From: Begonia masoniana
Lineage: Eukaryota; Streptophyta; Magnoliopsida; Cucurbitales; Begoniaceae
NCBI GenBank assembly: GCA_022432975.1
Contig: CM039503.1
Location: forward strand, 52,760,466 to 52,824,465
Length of the DNA stretch: 64,000 bases
Reading direction: 5' to 3'
Part shown: piece after piece, positions 12,901 through 25,000 of the stretch
How the letters are laid out: each line of letters opens with the position of its first letter
How positions within the stretch are numbered: the stretch's first letter is position 1
Made by a program: the position numbers and the translations under genes
Notes under the pieces: generated by a model
The model's input: only the letters and a program-made list of their open reading frames with translations
Told to the model about the DNA's origin: nothing
The model's database searches: none

Positions 12901-14062
12901 CTTTAGCAATTATCATTTGCCCTCCCTCAATTTTATTTGTGTATCCTGAATCATCTAAGACACCCAATGACACTAAATTTCTTGAGAGGCCCGGAACATA
13001 TCTTACATCCTTGAGAATCCTTGAAACTCCATCAAACATCCTAAACCGAGCATTTCCAATGCCTTCAATCTGACAAGTCTGATTGTTTCCCATCACAACA
13101 CTTCCACCATCAATATTCTTAAAATCTGAAAGCAAATTTTTGTTGTATGTCATGTGAAAAGTGCATCCTGAGTCAAGAACCCAGCTCCTTTTGTCTTCTT
13201 CCTGTGACACCATTAGTACTTCTCCTGTGTCATATCCATCACCATAGTTTGCTGTTTGCTTGGATTTCCTTGAAGCTTCTCCATTTGCTTCACGTTTCTT
13301 ATTTTCCCTAATCCAAATATAACAGTCCCTTTTTAAGTGTCCTTCTTTATTACAGTGGAAGCACTTTCGGATTTCTTTTGTAGCACTATCTTGAGCCTTT
13401 ATCTTGTTACTGCCCTGTTTATTATTATTTTTCCTTGATTGAGATTTCCCCTTCACCATGTAATTTTCTCCTTCCGAACTGACCTTTTTGTCAACCTTCA
13501 TCTCAAGCTCTCGAGACTTGAGTGCTGAGATTATTTCATCTAGGGTGATAGCAGTTCTGCCATATTTTATGGCATTCTTCATTTCCCTATATGACTCTGG
13601 AAGGAAATTCAGCAAGATGATGGCTTGATTCTCGCTGCTGAGAGCTTCCTTCTCACCGGAGTTTGCCAATTCGATATTGAGTTTCAAGAACTCATCAAGA
13701 TTCTGTGCCAAAGTCTTCCCTGCAGTCATCTTGTAACCAAACAACCGCTCCTTGAGATAGATCTTGTTGGTGAGGGACTTTGACTGGAATAATTCATCCA
13801 ATCGATTCCACATTGCCGATGGAGTCTCTTCTTTATCAATCAACCGGATCACAGAGTCGGATAGATGGAAGATGATAGTACCTATTGCAGTTTCCATAAC
13901 CTCTTGTTTCTGATCTTCGGAGAAGTCTTCAGGCCATTTGATCGGATCTTCAAGAGTCCGAACAGCCCTTTGCTGAGCCATCAAAGCCCTTATTTTCCTC
14001 TGCCATATTCTGAAATCCCCCGTTCCATCAAACTTTTCGATGTCCACTTTCAGATTCGTCAT
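9974..14062 (-). pseudogene. Copia 2 gag-pol polyprotein, one premature stop
   Basis: A single frame of 1363 codons is interrupted only by TAG at 11210-11212. There QFDLEL is followed by stop and then QMDVKTAFLH, where relatives have Glu, so one GAG-to-TAG change explains it. Order: gag with a CCHC knuckle ([14 protein letters not shown], about residue 240), protease (DSGCTFHM, about 300), integrase with its HHCC segment and D/D/E residues ([24 protein letters not shown]), reverse transcriptase (YVDDMLL, about 1040) and RNase H (DSDYAGDRETRRS; RTKHVDIRYHFIRE). Everything except codon 951 looks intact. The stop falls at the start of the RT core, so gag, protease and integrase could still be made. 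Confidence 0.93.
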
Positions 14063-14230
14063 AGGTGCTATTCTTGAATCCCACTTTTTTAATCCACTCG
14101 TGGATGACTTTTGTTTAGCTTCTCTGTTCTTTACCTCGGTTTCTTTTTCTGAATCTGTTGAATCTTGCTCGTCTTCGCTCGCCAGTGTGACTGAATATAC
14201 ACAACCACTTTCTTGTGATCTATATTTGCC

Positions 14231-14248
14231 GAACCAGCTTTGATACCA
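14231..14248 (-). other. Primer-binding site of Copia element 2
   Basis: Read on the minus strand, one base after the LTR end, it is TGGTATCAAAGCTGGTTC, a variant of the initiator tRNA-Met complement with A in place of the usual G. Confidence 0.85.
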
Positions 14249-14249
14249 C

Positions 14250-14754
14250 TGTTGGGAATCCTTCCCCCTTACTCTCAGTCACAAAACCAGCAAGATCAAA
14301 ACGAAAAACAAAACAAAACAGAAAATGAGACACAAGAAATTGATTACGGAGTTCGATCCAAAAAGATCTACGTCTCCGGAGTTCAGCCAGAACTCGTTGC
14401 ACTATGAAATCCGAAATCCTTTACAACCTAGTTAGAAAACAACCTCAAACTAAGCAGAAATACAGCAGAAAAACACATTCCAGAACTATCAAGAACTCAC
14501 TCTTGACCTAGAAGAACACCTGTAGAAAAACTCCTCTCTACCCCCTGTTCCTTCTCTCCTTCTTCTGAAAACTTCAGATCTGCCTTTACCCGAGAGAAAA
14601 ACCCCTCTTTTGTTGCTGCTCTCTAACCCGTTCTAATCCTTCTGTAACTTGAGATATTATTTCAGCTACCCATGCTTAAGATTAAGACACATGGCAACAT
14701 CCACACCCTCTATTTCTTATCCTTAATTTTAATCTCCAATCTGACTTTTCAACA
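14250..14754 (-). repeat. 5' LTR of Copia element 2
   Basis: A 505-bp copy matching 9386-9891, flanked outside by CAGTC. It carries the promoter of the element on the minus strand. Confidence 0.95.
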
Positions 14755-14770
14755 CAGTCAAAAGCATTAG

Positions 14771-15256
14771 CTTATAAATCACCTTCGCACTGACAAAACC
14801 AGTTGTTCGAACGAGAAAGATAACACGGGGGCTAGACAATTTTCGGAGGGTGATGCTAGTAAAGCAGAGCTACTGGAAGCTCTCCGACATTCCCAAACAC
14901 GAGCGAGGGAAGCTGAGAAAGCAGCAAAGCAGGCTTGTGCCGAGAAGGAGCACATAGTTGAGCTCTTCTTCAAACAAGCATCTCAACTTTTTGCCCACAG
15001 ACAATGGCTTCGACCCTTATTACAGTTTGACCAAAGCTTTCACATTCAGGCGAAGGACGAAGATCAGCCATTTTTAGACGAGGGTAGAAAACGAAGGAAA
15101 AACTCGGAGAGGCTGAGCTGGAGGAGAATAGCCAAGCACGGCCGACCAAGACATGAAATAGGGAAGTACAGTGTTGCATTTGCTGTGGTGTTGAGCCTGG
15201 TTGGAGCTGGCTTGCTTCTGGGGTGGACTGTGGGGTGGATGTTTCCTTCATTTTAA
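14771..15256 (+). CDS. C-terminal exon of an uncharacterised plant membrane protein
   Basis: Open from an acceptor (GCATTAG before 14771) to TAA at 15254-15256, encoding 161 residues. It starts LINHLRTDKTSCSNEKD, has a charged helical stretch (KAELLEALRHSQTRAREAEK), a basic patch (RRKNSERLSWRRIAKHGRPR) and a C-terminal hydrophobic segment (VAFAVVLSLVGAGLLLGW), so it is probably a single-pass membrane protein with a long soluble N-terminal part. I recall similar plant proteins without a known function. A homologue of At2g46550 is possible from gene order. Copia 2 ends 16 bases upstream of the exon, and the gene's 5' exons are not securely located, so the locus may be broken. Confidence 0.65.
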   Translation, partial: LINHLRTDKTSCSNEKDNTGARQFSEGDASKAELLEALRHSQTRAREAEKAAKQACAEKEHIVELFFKQASQLFAHRQWLRPLLQFDQSFHIQAKDEDQPFLDEGRKRRKNSERLSWRRIAKHGRPRHEIGKYSVAFAVVLSLVGAGLLLGWTVGWMFPSF

Positions 15257-16060
15257 GCACAACAGTTGTTATATTTACTTGAGATTTCACAACCTTTGTC
15301 CATGTTTATGCTGTAAATATGTCTGCAATTATAACTTAATGTGTTTTTTTTATTTAATTCGTTTCATTAATTTCTAAATATTATAATTCTTTTAGAATTG
15401 ATATTAAAAAAAAAAAAAGAATAAAATGACATTTTGGTTGTATAAGTAGGTCGTAGGAGTGGACGCAGTCTGGTTCTATTATGGAATCTGAACCGGAATT
15501 GTCGTCCATTGTTCCATGGTTCTAGTACCGGAATCGAAATTGTCACCCACTCTTCCATGGTTTCGAAACCGAAATCGTGAGATTCTGTGACCAAAATCGA
15601 ATGTGTTTCACGGTTCGTTCTCGATTCGGTTCTAAATTTAAAGAAAAAAATTATAAAATTATTTAGATTTTTTTTAATTGTTTTTTGGTCCGGTTTTTAG
15701 AGTTTCAGTCATGTATGAGACCGATTTTCGAGTATGAGAGGGTTTTTGCAAATTTGGGTCGAGTTTTAACCATTTGAAGTAGAATTTTTGACCCACAGCT
15801 CGGTTAGTTTTCACAATTTTTGATCTCCAAAACTGTGGACCGTGGGTTTTAAGAATTTGGACCCGGATCCATTTTCTTTGGTGGGCGAAACTGGACGAAC
15901 CGGACCGAAACTGCAGATCCGGTTCAAACCGCAATTTCCGATCCCGTTTCTCCAACCCTCGTGTACAAGTAATGGGGGTGACACTCATGGTCATATACAG
16001 TGTGAGGGACGGGGAAAGAGGTTGATAGAGATTACTCTTCTTTTTCTTAGGGACGGCGAG
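15257..16060. other. Intergenic region with CGGTTC-rich repeat sequence
   Basis: Holds the 3' flank of the membrane-protein gene and, at about 15450-15970, sequence rich in GGTTC/GAACC/CGGACC words in both orientations. This style is also seen at the ends of the hAT element at 44.7 kb. I found no clean terminal repeats or target duplication, so it is at most a decayed transposon. The last 60 bases are probably the leader of the next gene. Confidence 0.4.
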
Positions 16061-18301
16061 ATGCCGATCATGGAGAAGCTCAAAATGTTCGCTGTTCAAG
16101 AGCCTGTCTTCGGTACGCTGTCTCTCTCTCTCTCTCTATTTGATTCTCTTCCCGATTCTCCGTTTTTGATGCTTCGATTGATCCTGTTCTTGCTCTAAAT
16201 TTTCGTTGCTTTCCTGTACGATGGCACGATAAGAGAAAAATAGTCGACCGGATTGCTTTTAGTTCTAGGTAGAATTTTCATGGTTTTGGAATTTCATTTT
16301 AAACATCCTAAGCGATGATTGTGAAGGGTTAATTTTTTTTGTCATGGAAGACCTCAATTGGGTAGAACCTACCCTTGAAAGTTTGTTTGCAAAGGGACGC
16401 TACTATGCTCTCGCTCTTAGCTTTAAGCCTCTAACTAAGCAAAGTGGAATAATTTGAGATTGGAAATCCTTACACATGAACCAGCCAACCAGGGATCGAT
16501 GGAATTTATGAGGCTGATTCAATTAATTCAACCCAATCGCATAAATTTTTGAAATTGACGGTTAATTTATTTTATCATATCAGAACAGGAGATTTAGAGC
16601 TCCAGTTTTCATATTTGGTTTATCTCGGTATGAATTTTAGTTGACAAAAATGCAGTGGAAAATACAAGGGAAATTTGCTTCGCTAGGGCATGTCGTTCTG
16701 AGATACTAACTAGAAAAGACAAGTCCTTGTTGTATACAAAAAGGTTAATTTTGACCTGATATATGGAAACTAGAGGACTTAGTCGTGGCTAGTATATTCT
16801 CTGCAAAAATTGGGTTTAATTTATATTAACAAGCAACATTTCTTGGTAGAGTTCGTCATCAATTTGGTAGAGAGAGAGAGAGAGAGCAAACGCTAATAAA
16901 AATGCATGAGCGCTGAAGATGTTTAGTAATGAAGTCATGATTGGTATACAATACTCAAGGACAACTGTCCAAAAGCACCAATGTTTAGGCCACTTTGACT
17001 ATTATAAGATCCCATTTTTGCAATTGTTGTAGATATTTAGTAATAAAGTCATCATATAACGAGCTCAGAGCTCCTTTGGGTTGCTGCTAGCGCTGATTTC
17101 CCAAAAAGAGGTTGCATCTTTTACCCCTTTGTTGCTGCAATAGTTGATCCGATATTTTCAGCTCTTGGTCTTGCTTCTCTTCTTGGGAAGATAATATCTG
17201 CAGCTCCCCTTTAATATGTCCTAATATCTGTCATCATTTAAAGCATTCCTAATGTGCTCTTCCGTCAATCCGACCTTCTCACTATCTTCTTCCCAGTCAT
17301 CGTTGAAGACTCTGATACCAATTGATAGGAATCCCTTGATTCAATAGAAAAACTAGTGTATTAATATTCGAAGAAAAAACACGACAGTGGCAGACTTATC
17401 AAAAGATCTGCTAGTGCCTGGACTCTTTCTTTTGATCCTCTTAGTTAGCTTCACTTATCCTCGTACCTTCTAGAACATGTCGTCTATCATTTTTTTTTCA
17501 ATATTTTGATCTTTTCCTCAATTTTTTTGGTGGCTGAGGATGTGATGATCGAGCTGTTTTATGTGCAGGGTCGAAGGCTAGGCAAATTCACATGGGAACT
17601 GAAGAGCCAAAAGACCCTTTCAAAGATGTTGATTGGAAAGCTGTTGGTGGCGATATGCAGAACAATCCAGGAGATAACACAGTCATAAAGAAGAGGCGTC
17701 CTAAAAAATTGAGACAAATACCAGATTATTATTTTCTTCCTAGAAGATCCTTACCTTATAACATTGCTTTTTATGGGGCGTTTATAGCCGGAGGAATTGC
17801 TGCAGGGATGCTGGGGGAGATATGGATTAACAAAAAAGTTAAAGGTATGCCATTTCTCTTGCCTTGAAAATATGGTTTACTTTCCTTTCAAAGTTGTAGA
17901 ACTTGGGTGAGATCTAAGCTATAATTTTGTGCATTATCGAACATAAAAGGAAGGAAATGCATTAATGTTGCACAAACCAAACATTTATCAGAACTGGTTT
18001 TGTTTTTCCAAAAGGAGATTTAGATTTGGAACTACAATTAGTGGGACTAAAGCCTATAGCAAATACATATATGATATCAGACAGCGACTGCTTGGTATCA
18101 GAGACAGAAGCTTGTTGCATTTACTCTCTTACAAGAAATTAGCTTGTTACCACTTATTTTGAGCTCTTTCCTTAATGATTTCAAACCTGTGGACATGGTC
18201 AATTATTTACCAAAAAAAAATCGATAATTTCTCAGAAAATGATAATTGTTTTGTAATCTGAAAGTGCAGAAGATGGAGGAGGAGTTATATGGAAACTTTG
18301 A
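16061..18301 (+). CDS. Small single-TM protein, 119 aa, three exons
   Basis: Exons are 16061-16112, 17569-17844 and 18270-18301, joined at phase-1 GT/AG sites; the last exon ends EDGGGVIWKL-stop. The protein has a polar N-terminus, a basic patch (KKRRPKKLR, about 58-66), the stretch IPDYYFLPRRSLPYNIAFYG, a Gly/Ala-rich transmembrane helix at about 80-102 and a charged tail. The length and the short tail after the helix recall small accessory subunits of mitochondrial membrane complexes. I do not recognise a named family with certainty; At2g46540 is a candidate homologue by position. Intron 1 is long (about 1.46 kb) and contains retroelement debris. A second in-frame ATG lies three codons after the first. 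Confidence 0.82.
17040..17480 (-). repeat. Retroelement relic in intron 1
   Basis: TCTGATACCAATTGATAGGA at 17311-17330 reads on the minus strand as TCCTATCAATTGGTATCAGA, the LTR-end/primer-binding-site arrangement of a plant LTR element. Sequence at smaller coordinates, downstream on the minus strand, has a short gag-like frame with DWEEDSEKVGLTEEHIRNA. No second LTR was found. Confidence 0.4.
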
Positions 18302-19381
18302 CAAGGAGAGCTTGGAGAGGAAGAAGCATTACAGAAATAGCCAACCAAGGCAGAGTATTGCAGTTGGGCATTGGGTGGGTCTGCTCCAATCTTTAAAGTG
18401 ATTGTGTAATGCCTTTTTATTATTTTGATTTATAAAATCAGATAAAGTTTGGGCATATATTATGAGCATGCAATTAACAACATGACTAGGTGATTTTTGG
18501 TGGGTCCTACGTTACCTCTCCATTTGTCGCTTATTGTCGGCAATCCTTCTTCTTTTCTTAATTTTTTTTTTTAAAAACATAATTATTTACTGATCCTGAA
18601 TTTGTAAACAGCATTTAACCTGAATTTTGTAGCAAGGCAGGCACAAATAGCATCAGAATCTTCTGAACTGCATGTATTGAGATAAAAGTACGAAAATGGA
18701 GGAGTTGGATGGCATTTCATGAAAGTGGATGTGATACAGGTGACAGCATCATTGAGGAGATGTAAGCATGGCACTAGAGTTAATCAAGTTTTACAAAGTC
18801 TAGAGAGAAGAATTAGTGTGTAATTAAAAAGGAAGGGTGGGACATAATCTCTGAGATTAGCTGAATAAAAGCAATCAGAAATCCTATTTTTACCTTTTGA
18901 GAAAACAAAAAGAAGAGAGAAGACGAAGTTCAGATGATGACGACGACGAATGGGTCGGTTGGTCGGGGATGACCGGAGAAAGAAGAACAGAATCGGAAGA
19001 CTTTCTGATTTCTGGGTCAAAAAAGCAAAACCCACCAAAACCATTCGCACTCATAATTCCACCAACTGGTTGTTTCTAGACTTTTCAATTCACTGTTCAT
19101 CACATATATTTTATAGATTTGAAGAATTCCCCCATATATAATATGACGCCAAAACACAGCAATTGATAGTGGAATTGCATTGTTTATGTGTAGTCAAAAA
19201 CAAGCACATCCTTCTTCCTCTTTTCTTTTGCAAATTCCTTCTCATAAAGCCACCAAAACATTCTTTCTCAATTCTCACCACCCAGTTGGAGTTGCAGACA
19301 AAGGAAGAAAACTCTCTCTCTCTCTCTCTCTCTAAAGTCATCTTCTATTTTGTCTCCTTTATCCTTCTCTCTCTGCTGCGC
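18302..19381. other. Intergenic region and Dof promoter/leader
   Basis: It contains the 3' UTR of the small TM gene, then the upstream region of the Dof gene with a TATA-like site (19135) and a CT-rich leader (about 19310-19336). ORFs around 18784-19141 overlap on both strands and look like chance. Confidence 0.5.
19135..19142 (+). promoter_or_regulatory. TATA-like box of the Dof gene
   Basis: TATATAAT about 240 bases before the ATG at 19382, followed by a pyrimidine-rich leader with a long CT repeat. Position and composition fit a plant core promoter; no start site was mapped. Confidence 0.4.
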
Positions 19382-20395
19382 ATGGATTCTTCTCAATGGC
19401 CTCACCCACAGGTGGGTAGATTTCTCAAAGCTTTAAAAGTCATTAAAAGAGTTATCTTTCTGTTCGCACTTCTTCTGCAGATGATTGTACTGAAGCTGTT
19501 CTTCACGTTCTAGTCTTCTCTTTATTGATCTTTGTCCTTTTTTACGGATCACTGACAAAGAGAGCAGGAAAAAAGCTATGACTTGTACTTATATTTCTTC
19601 TTCTCTCTGCATAATTGACTGTTTATTCATGTCTATCTTCTTGGTTTTCTTCTTCGATGGCGGCGTTAGGGAACTGGATATGCGAAGTCCATGGAAGGGA
19701 TAATAGCTTCTTCTGCATGCAATAAAACTGAGCAAGTGCAAGACAGAAAGATGCCAAAACCCAGAGAACAACTAAACTGTCCTCGCTGCAACTCCGGCAT
19801 TACCAAGTTCTGCTACTACAACAACTACAGTCTGACGCAGCCAAGATACTTCTGCAAGACTTGCAGAAGGTATTGGACAGAAGGTGGGTCTCTCAGGAAC
19901 GTGCCCGTCGGAGGAGGATCGAGAAAGAACAAGAAATCTCCATCTTCATCGGCGACGTCGTCCTCAGCTTCTTCTTCCTTAGCTTCTGCAAAGATGATTG
20001 AGCTAAACCCTCAAAACCTGAATACCGGTTATGAAGCCCAAGATCTCACTCTCTCTTTCCCAAAGTTTGAAAGTAACATACCCTCATCTTCTCTCTCAGC
20101 TTTTGGCGGATACAACAATTCTTTCATTCCAAATCTGATGCCTGATTCTTCTGCAATTTACTCTCCTGGGTTTTCTCTGCAAGAGCTGAAACCAGCCATG
20201 GGAGTTTCTGCTGATGGGTTTGGGAGCAGATATGGAGTGCAAGACAGCAATGGTGGGAGGGTTTTGTTTCCATTTGCAGACTTCAAACAGATTTCAAGCA
20301 CATTCGAAGCAGAAGTTAGTAATAATAACCATGGCAAGGGGCAAGGAGGCTCAACTGGGTATTGGAATGAGATGTCAAACGGAGGGTCATGGTAG
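19382..20395 (+). CDS. DOF2.5: Dof zinc-finger transcription factor, DAG1/DAG2 type
   Basis: Exon 1 (19382-19411) encodes [10 protein letters not shown] and exon 2 (19670-20395) continues in phase 0 with [10 protein letters not shown]; the protein is 251 aa. The Dof finger has Cys at about 47, 50, 72 and 75 and the core [18 protein letters not shown], which binds AAAG sites. A Ser-rich linker follows. The C-terminal segments [11 protein letters not shown] and the TGYWNEM/GGSW ending match the tail of Arabidopsis DAG1/DAG2 (Dof3.7/Dof2.5), regulators of seed germination. The short first exon with an intron before the finger is typical of the group. The neighbouring DMXL, KIC and AAA-ATPase genes support DAG2 (At2g46590) by synteny. 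Function in this plant is inferred. Confidence 0.88.
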
Positions 20396-20685
20396 AGAGA
20401 GAATATATGGTTTTTGCTCCTTTTTAATTGCTTGTTTGTTTTGAGAGCTGTTTAGGAGAGGGGAATTTCATACGTCAAAATTGTTCAATGTATTTTGCTC
20501 TTTTCTTGAACAATGTAAAGAAGCAGAAATGGAGCCCTTTATTGGGCTGACTTGTATACTTGTGAGCAATTGGAGGAGAAGGTCAAACCATAATCTTTAG
20601 TTTATTCGTGTATTTGGAGTAGGACTCATCTGTTTTTACCTTTATTCACCACTTGTTCTTTTAAAAAACACACGCAATTGCATGG

Positions 20686-20687
<2 letters not shown>

Positions 20688-20752
<65 letters not shown>

Positions 20753-20764
20753 AACACACACACT
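20688..20764. repeat. Compound microsatellite (CT)n(AT)n(CA)n
   Basis: About 42 bases of CT repeat pass directly into AT repeats and then a short ACAC run, about 290 bases past the Dof stop codon. Confidence 0.95.
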
Positions 20765-22052
20765 CATATGATAACCTACAATGTCAAGACAAGACCTCAC
20801 ATTCTGTTATTAGATCCACTTCATACACAATCTCCATCACTTTAGAGAAATAAAAGTCATTAATTTATAAGTATAATTTTTATAAAAACAATACAGATTT
20901 CAACCTAAAACAGACAATATTATACTTGCAAGATCAAAGAACTCCACAATTGTAACAACCTATCATGTGAAGACTAGACAACTCAATTTGGGACTTCAAC
21001 TCATACTAATGGGAGTGCACAATCTCTCATCGTTTGAGAGAGTAAAAATTACATTATTTATAAGTAAAATTCTCATTCTTACCTAGAACAACGTGTTTTG
21101 AACTAATCCTAAGAATAGAATCGTGCGAGCTCTGATTCAAAACGAATCATATTGTAATAGGAGTATTAGAGGACATTACAACAATATCTCTCTCTAAGGC
21201 TTATCCATAGCAACAGGTGTCAATGGCACAAGGAAAAGCACTAGCATTTCAAGGGAAGAATTAGAAGGATAAGTGGGAAGACCCACTTAGAGGAAGCTTC
21301 AAGGAAGAAAGGGTTCAATATTTGGGGGAGTTAGAGAAACAAGACCCATATTCAAAGCAAGCACTAGTAGACAATAGATATGTTAGATAACAAAGCCTAC
21401 CTGCCCCAACCAAAAACTCAACCTAATAATTTTGACACCCACTCACTCTCTCCCATTACCTTTCAATGATGATTATGGCCTGCATGTGATAAACCTGCCT
21501 CCATTATCTCAATATTAATAATAATAATAATTCACACTATCAATATCAGCAATTCTGGATCTTGGAGGGACCAGCCTCTTCCTCCTCCCCCTTTGTTTTC
21601 TTACACCTTTCTTCACTACTATTTCAAATTACCATCTCTGCATCAATCAACCATCTTATAAGATTATATTAGATTAGCTAAGAAGCTTCTCCAACATATT
21701 TTATGAACAAAATTTCAACATATTTTATGAACAAAATCGTAAAAGCGTTTGGTCGAAAAGAGCAAGATGGATTCCAAAACTTGAGACTAGTGCACGAAAA
21801 TATGTTAATAAGCTGATAAAGAATAACACAATGCTTGAAAAACATCAAATTTTTCTACTGTACAAAGAAAACCTGAATACACTTATTTGGTCGACACCAA
21901 GAGACATACTATGCAAGGAGTCACAAGCAACAAGACTAAAATCATTCAGCTTTTGTTTCAACTTGTATACACAGATATAACATTTTACCATGATAATAGA
22001 AGGATAGGTAGCTTTTTCACATGGAAAACAACAGCTTTTCTCTATGCACGAT
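20765..22052. other. Intergenic region between Dof and ORMDL
   Basis: No gene seen. Two related segments (about 20781-20880 and 20960-21075) share CAATCTC-CATC, TTTAGAGA/TTTGAGAGA and an ATTTATAAGTA word, suggesting an old direct repeat. The last 200-300 bases are probably the ORMDL 3' UTR. Confidence 0.45.
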
Positions 22053-25000
22053 TCACTTATCTGAATTGATTCCGAAGATCCGGACTTTGTGCATGTTTGG
22101 AAATTTGGCAACCACAAGCACAAGAACTGCAAGAGTGTTGAAAAATAGCATCGGATGCTGATAGTCCGTTGTGTGGGAAGCTATCAAGTAGCTGCAAGAG
22201 TAAAGGGGATAAGATTATTACAATAACATGAAGAGTCAAGCTATTATAGATCAAACAAATCTCTCATGTTTTTTAAGAAGATATGATTTATTATGACAAA
22301 AATAAAAGATATAAAAAAAAATGACCGAATGAATCGTGCCTACTTCATACAACAAAAAGAATTTACATCACAAAACATTTATTATATTATTTTATTTAAA
22401 GTATTTTATTATTCAATTATGATTTTATTTGGACACGCATATTTAGTCATTGACATAAAATTTTATAAAGATAAGATTGGTAGGACATTTTTCATGTGTA
22501 TTAAAACGATGGAATTGATGAAAAATATATGATAGCAAAGCCTAAACGACAATGAGATGACTGAACTTGAATGAAAATAAGATGGCTACGCCTGAACGAA
22601 AATAAGATAGCTAATGAGAGTCTGAACGCATGAGATGACTAATGAAAGTCTGAACGCATGAGATGACTAATGAAAATCTGAACGCATGATTATGAATTGT
22701 GATAGCTGATGAAACTTTATGAGGGTAAGAAACCGCTAGTTTTTTGAAAGACTGAACGCATGGTAAAGATTGAAAAATGAGTTTCATCCAGTATGTAACT
22801 TTGAAAGCATGAAATTGAGTAATGTATGCAATTACAGTCACAAACACTTGTTTTTACTTACTGAGTTATCTCACGCATTAATTTTGTGATGTAGGTGAGT
22901 TTTTATCTAAGAATGAATTAGCGCTGATCGAAAATTTGTCAAAGGCAGGCGAGCATACAGAGGAGGATGTTGTTGTTGGTTTTGAATAATAAATTAAAGT
23001 TATGATTTTTATCGTTTAAAAAGATATTTTATATTTAGTTGCATTTAATTTTAATTTGATTTCAATTTGAATAATTTATTTCATCAACTATTAAATTTTT
23101 ATTAAGTACGTTATTGTTTTAAAATTTATGAATGAGATTTTATTTAATGTTTGTTTAATATTTAATTTTCTAAACATTTATTGATAGTAATTTTAAAGTT
23201 TCCGCTTAATAAATGATTTTTGCTATTTTCAATGATTTTGAATTAAGAAAATTAAAGTTTTATAACAATTCGATTTAACCTAATTTGCAAATCAATTTGA
23301 GGAAAATTTTTAGAATTTTCAAATTATGGAAAAATGAAAATTAAATTTTGGGGTCGTTACACATATTCACGCTAATTGATCTATTGACATTAAGATCTAA
23401 TCACGCCATGCCTTATGCCACATGATAGTTCATATTCGTATCTTTATAACAATGTATCAAGAGATCAAAAGTAGTTTGAAGGATGAAATCAAATCTCTTT
23501 ATAACAATGTATCAAGAGATCAAGAGTAGTTTGAAGGATGAAATAAAATCTACAGCTTGAAGGAAGTTTAAAGGAAGTCAAATTTCACAGTACTGTGAAC
23601 TAATCATATTCAAAGAACATGTAAGATAAGACTTACAGCACCAAAGGTACAACAGTTAAAAACTTTCTGTTACGAGTGAGCTGCTTTCCGTTGTCTATCT
23701 GCTCCCACCAAGTCAACTGGTTGTACATGCCCTGATCATCAGCAAAGGGAGTTCCTTTCTTCCAGTGGAAGAATTGATAAGTGACCTGAAGCGGGAATCA
23801 TATTCATCAATCTCTCAATCATGGTTAATATATGAAGCATTTGTATGTAAGACTAAGAATTACAACCCAAAGAGCAGATATTTCAAACTTAAGCATTTTT
23901 AATATATTATCAGATAAAAGATTACAGAAATAATTTTTTCCCTCACAGACAGAATCGTTCCTCATTCTTTTTCTATAAGAAACTGAGAATTGACCATGAT
24001 ACTATAGATGGAACAATAGGCATCCCAACATCTACACCCTACCTCATTAACAACGATATTACTGGCTATCTATACCAATGAATTTCAATCGTCGAAAGAG
24101 GAATTATTTTGATTGGAACCAGGAGAGTCAAGAGGATCAAATTTTGTTATCACCTATTACAAATGAAGGACCAGAATGACTGAAAATTGTCAAAAGAACC
24201 ATAATAATACACAATAGATGACAAGAAATCTTTTCCAACAGCCATAAGATTAAAGAAGAAGCTGTTGCTGTACAAAACTACAATATCCAAGTTTTAATAA
24301 AAATATATTTGTTTCAAAAAAAAAATCTTTCGATAAGAAAAGGATTATGATTAAAAATATATATGAAAATCAAATCAACATGTCACCCCCTTTCAAGAGT
24401 ATTAAATCAACCTCCTAACTAAGAGCAATCATGCAAATTTGTTTATTACATCTTTAAACTTTATGTACTACTTTCAAACAGAAATAGATCATCTAAACAA
24501 TATTAAAGTTAAATTCATATTTTGTTGAGTCTTTCACTGTTTGCATTAAAAGCAAAATTATTTACGTATATTCTTTCAATTGGTCATCACAAGATGATAT
24601 CAATTCAATTACCAAATGTTGACATAGAAAACAGTGAATAAAGGATGCTAACAACTAATGACATTTAACTTTACGAATAAATTTAAATCTGCACTGACAT
24701 AAAGATCATCACAACAAGATTTAAGCAAAATTAAAGGTAAAAACATTTATACATCGTTGTCATTCATTGGTTCTTAGAAATACGCATAAACAACAATTAT
24801 TTCCGTATTATATACTCTTTCAATCAGTCATCACAAGATTCCCATTAATTTCATTACCAGATGTTAATATAGCAACTAGTGAACAAAGGATACTATGAGT
24901 TAACGACATTATACACCGCGCAACAATCCAAGCCAAATTTCTAAACAAAAAAATGTTACTTTATCGATCAAAGAAATAACATCTAATATAATAACTCTAT

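Larger units (their letters stand above)
9386..14754 (-). mobile_element. Copia retrotransposon 2, full-length (Tork/Tnt1-like)
   Basis: A complete 5369-bp element on the minus strand. The 5' LTR is 14754-14250 and the 3' LTR is 9891-9386. They differ, as far as I can see, by one base of indel (CCCTTCTAT against CCCTCTAT), which indicates recent insertion. The 5-bp duplication CAGTC lies at 9381-9385 and 14755-14759. A primer-binding site, a polypurine tract and one gag-pol frame with a single stop codon are present. The pol sequence style ([15 protein letters not shown]) fits the Tnt1/Tork group. Confidence 0.96.

Noticed and set aside
15674..16198. 141-codon minus and 118-codon plus ORFs before the small TM gene
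   Set aside because: Opposite-strand shadows over CGGTTC-rich repeat sequence; the plus ORF only overlaps the true exon 1 by position.
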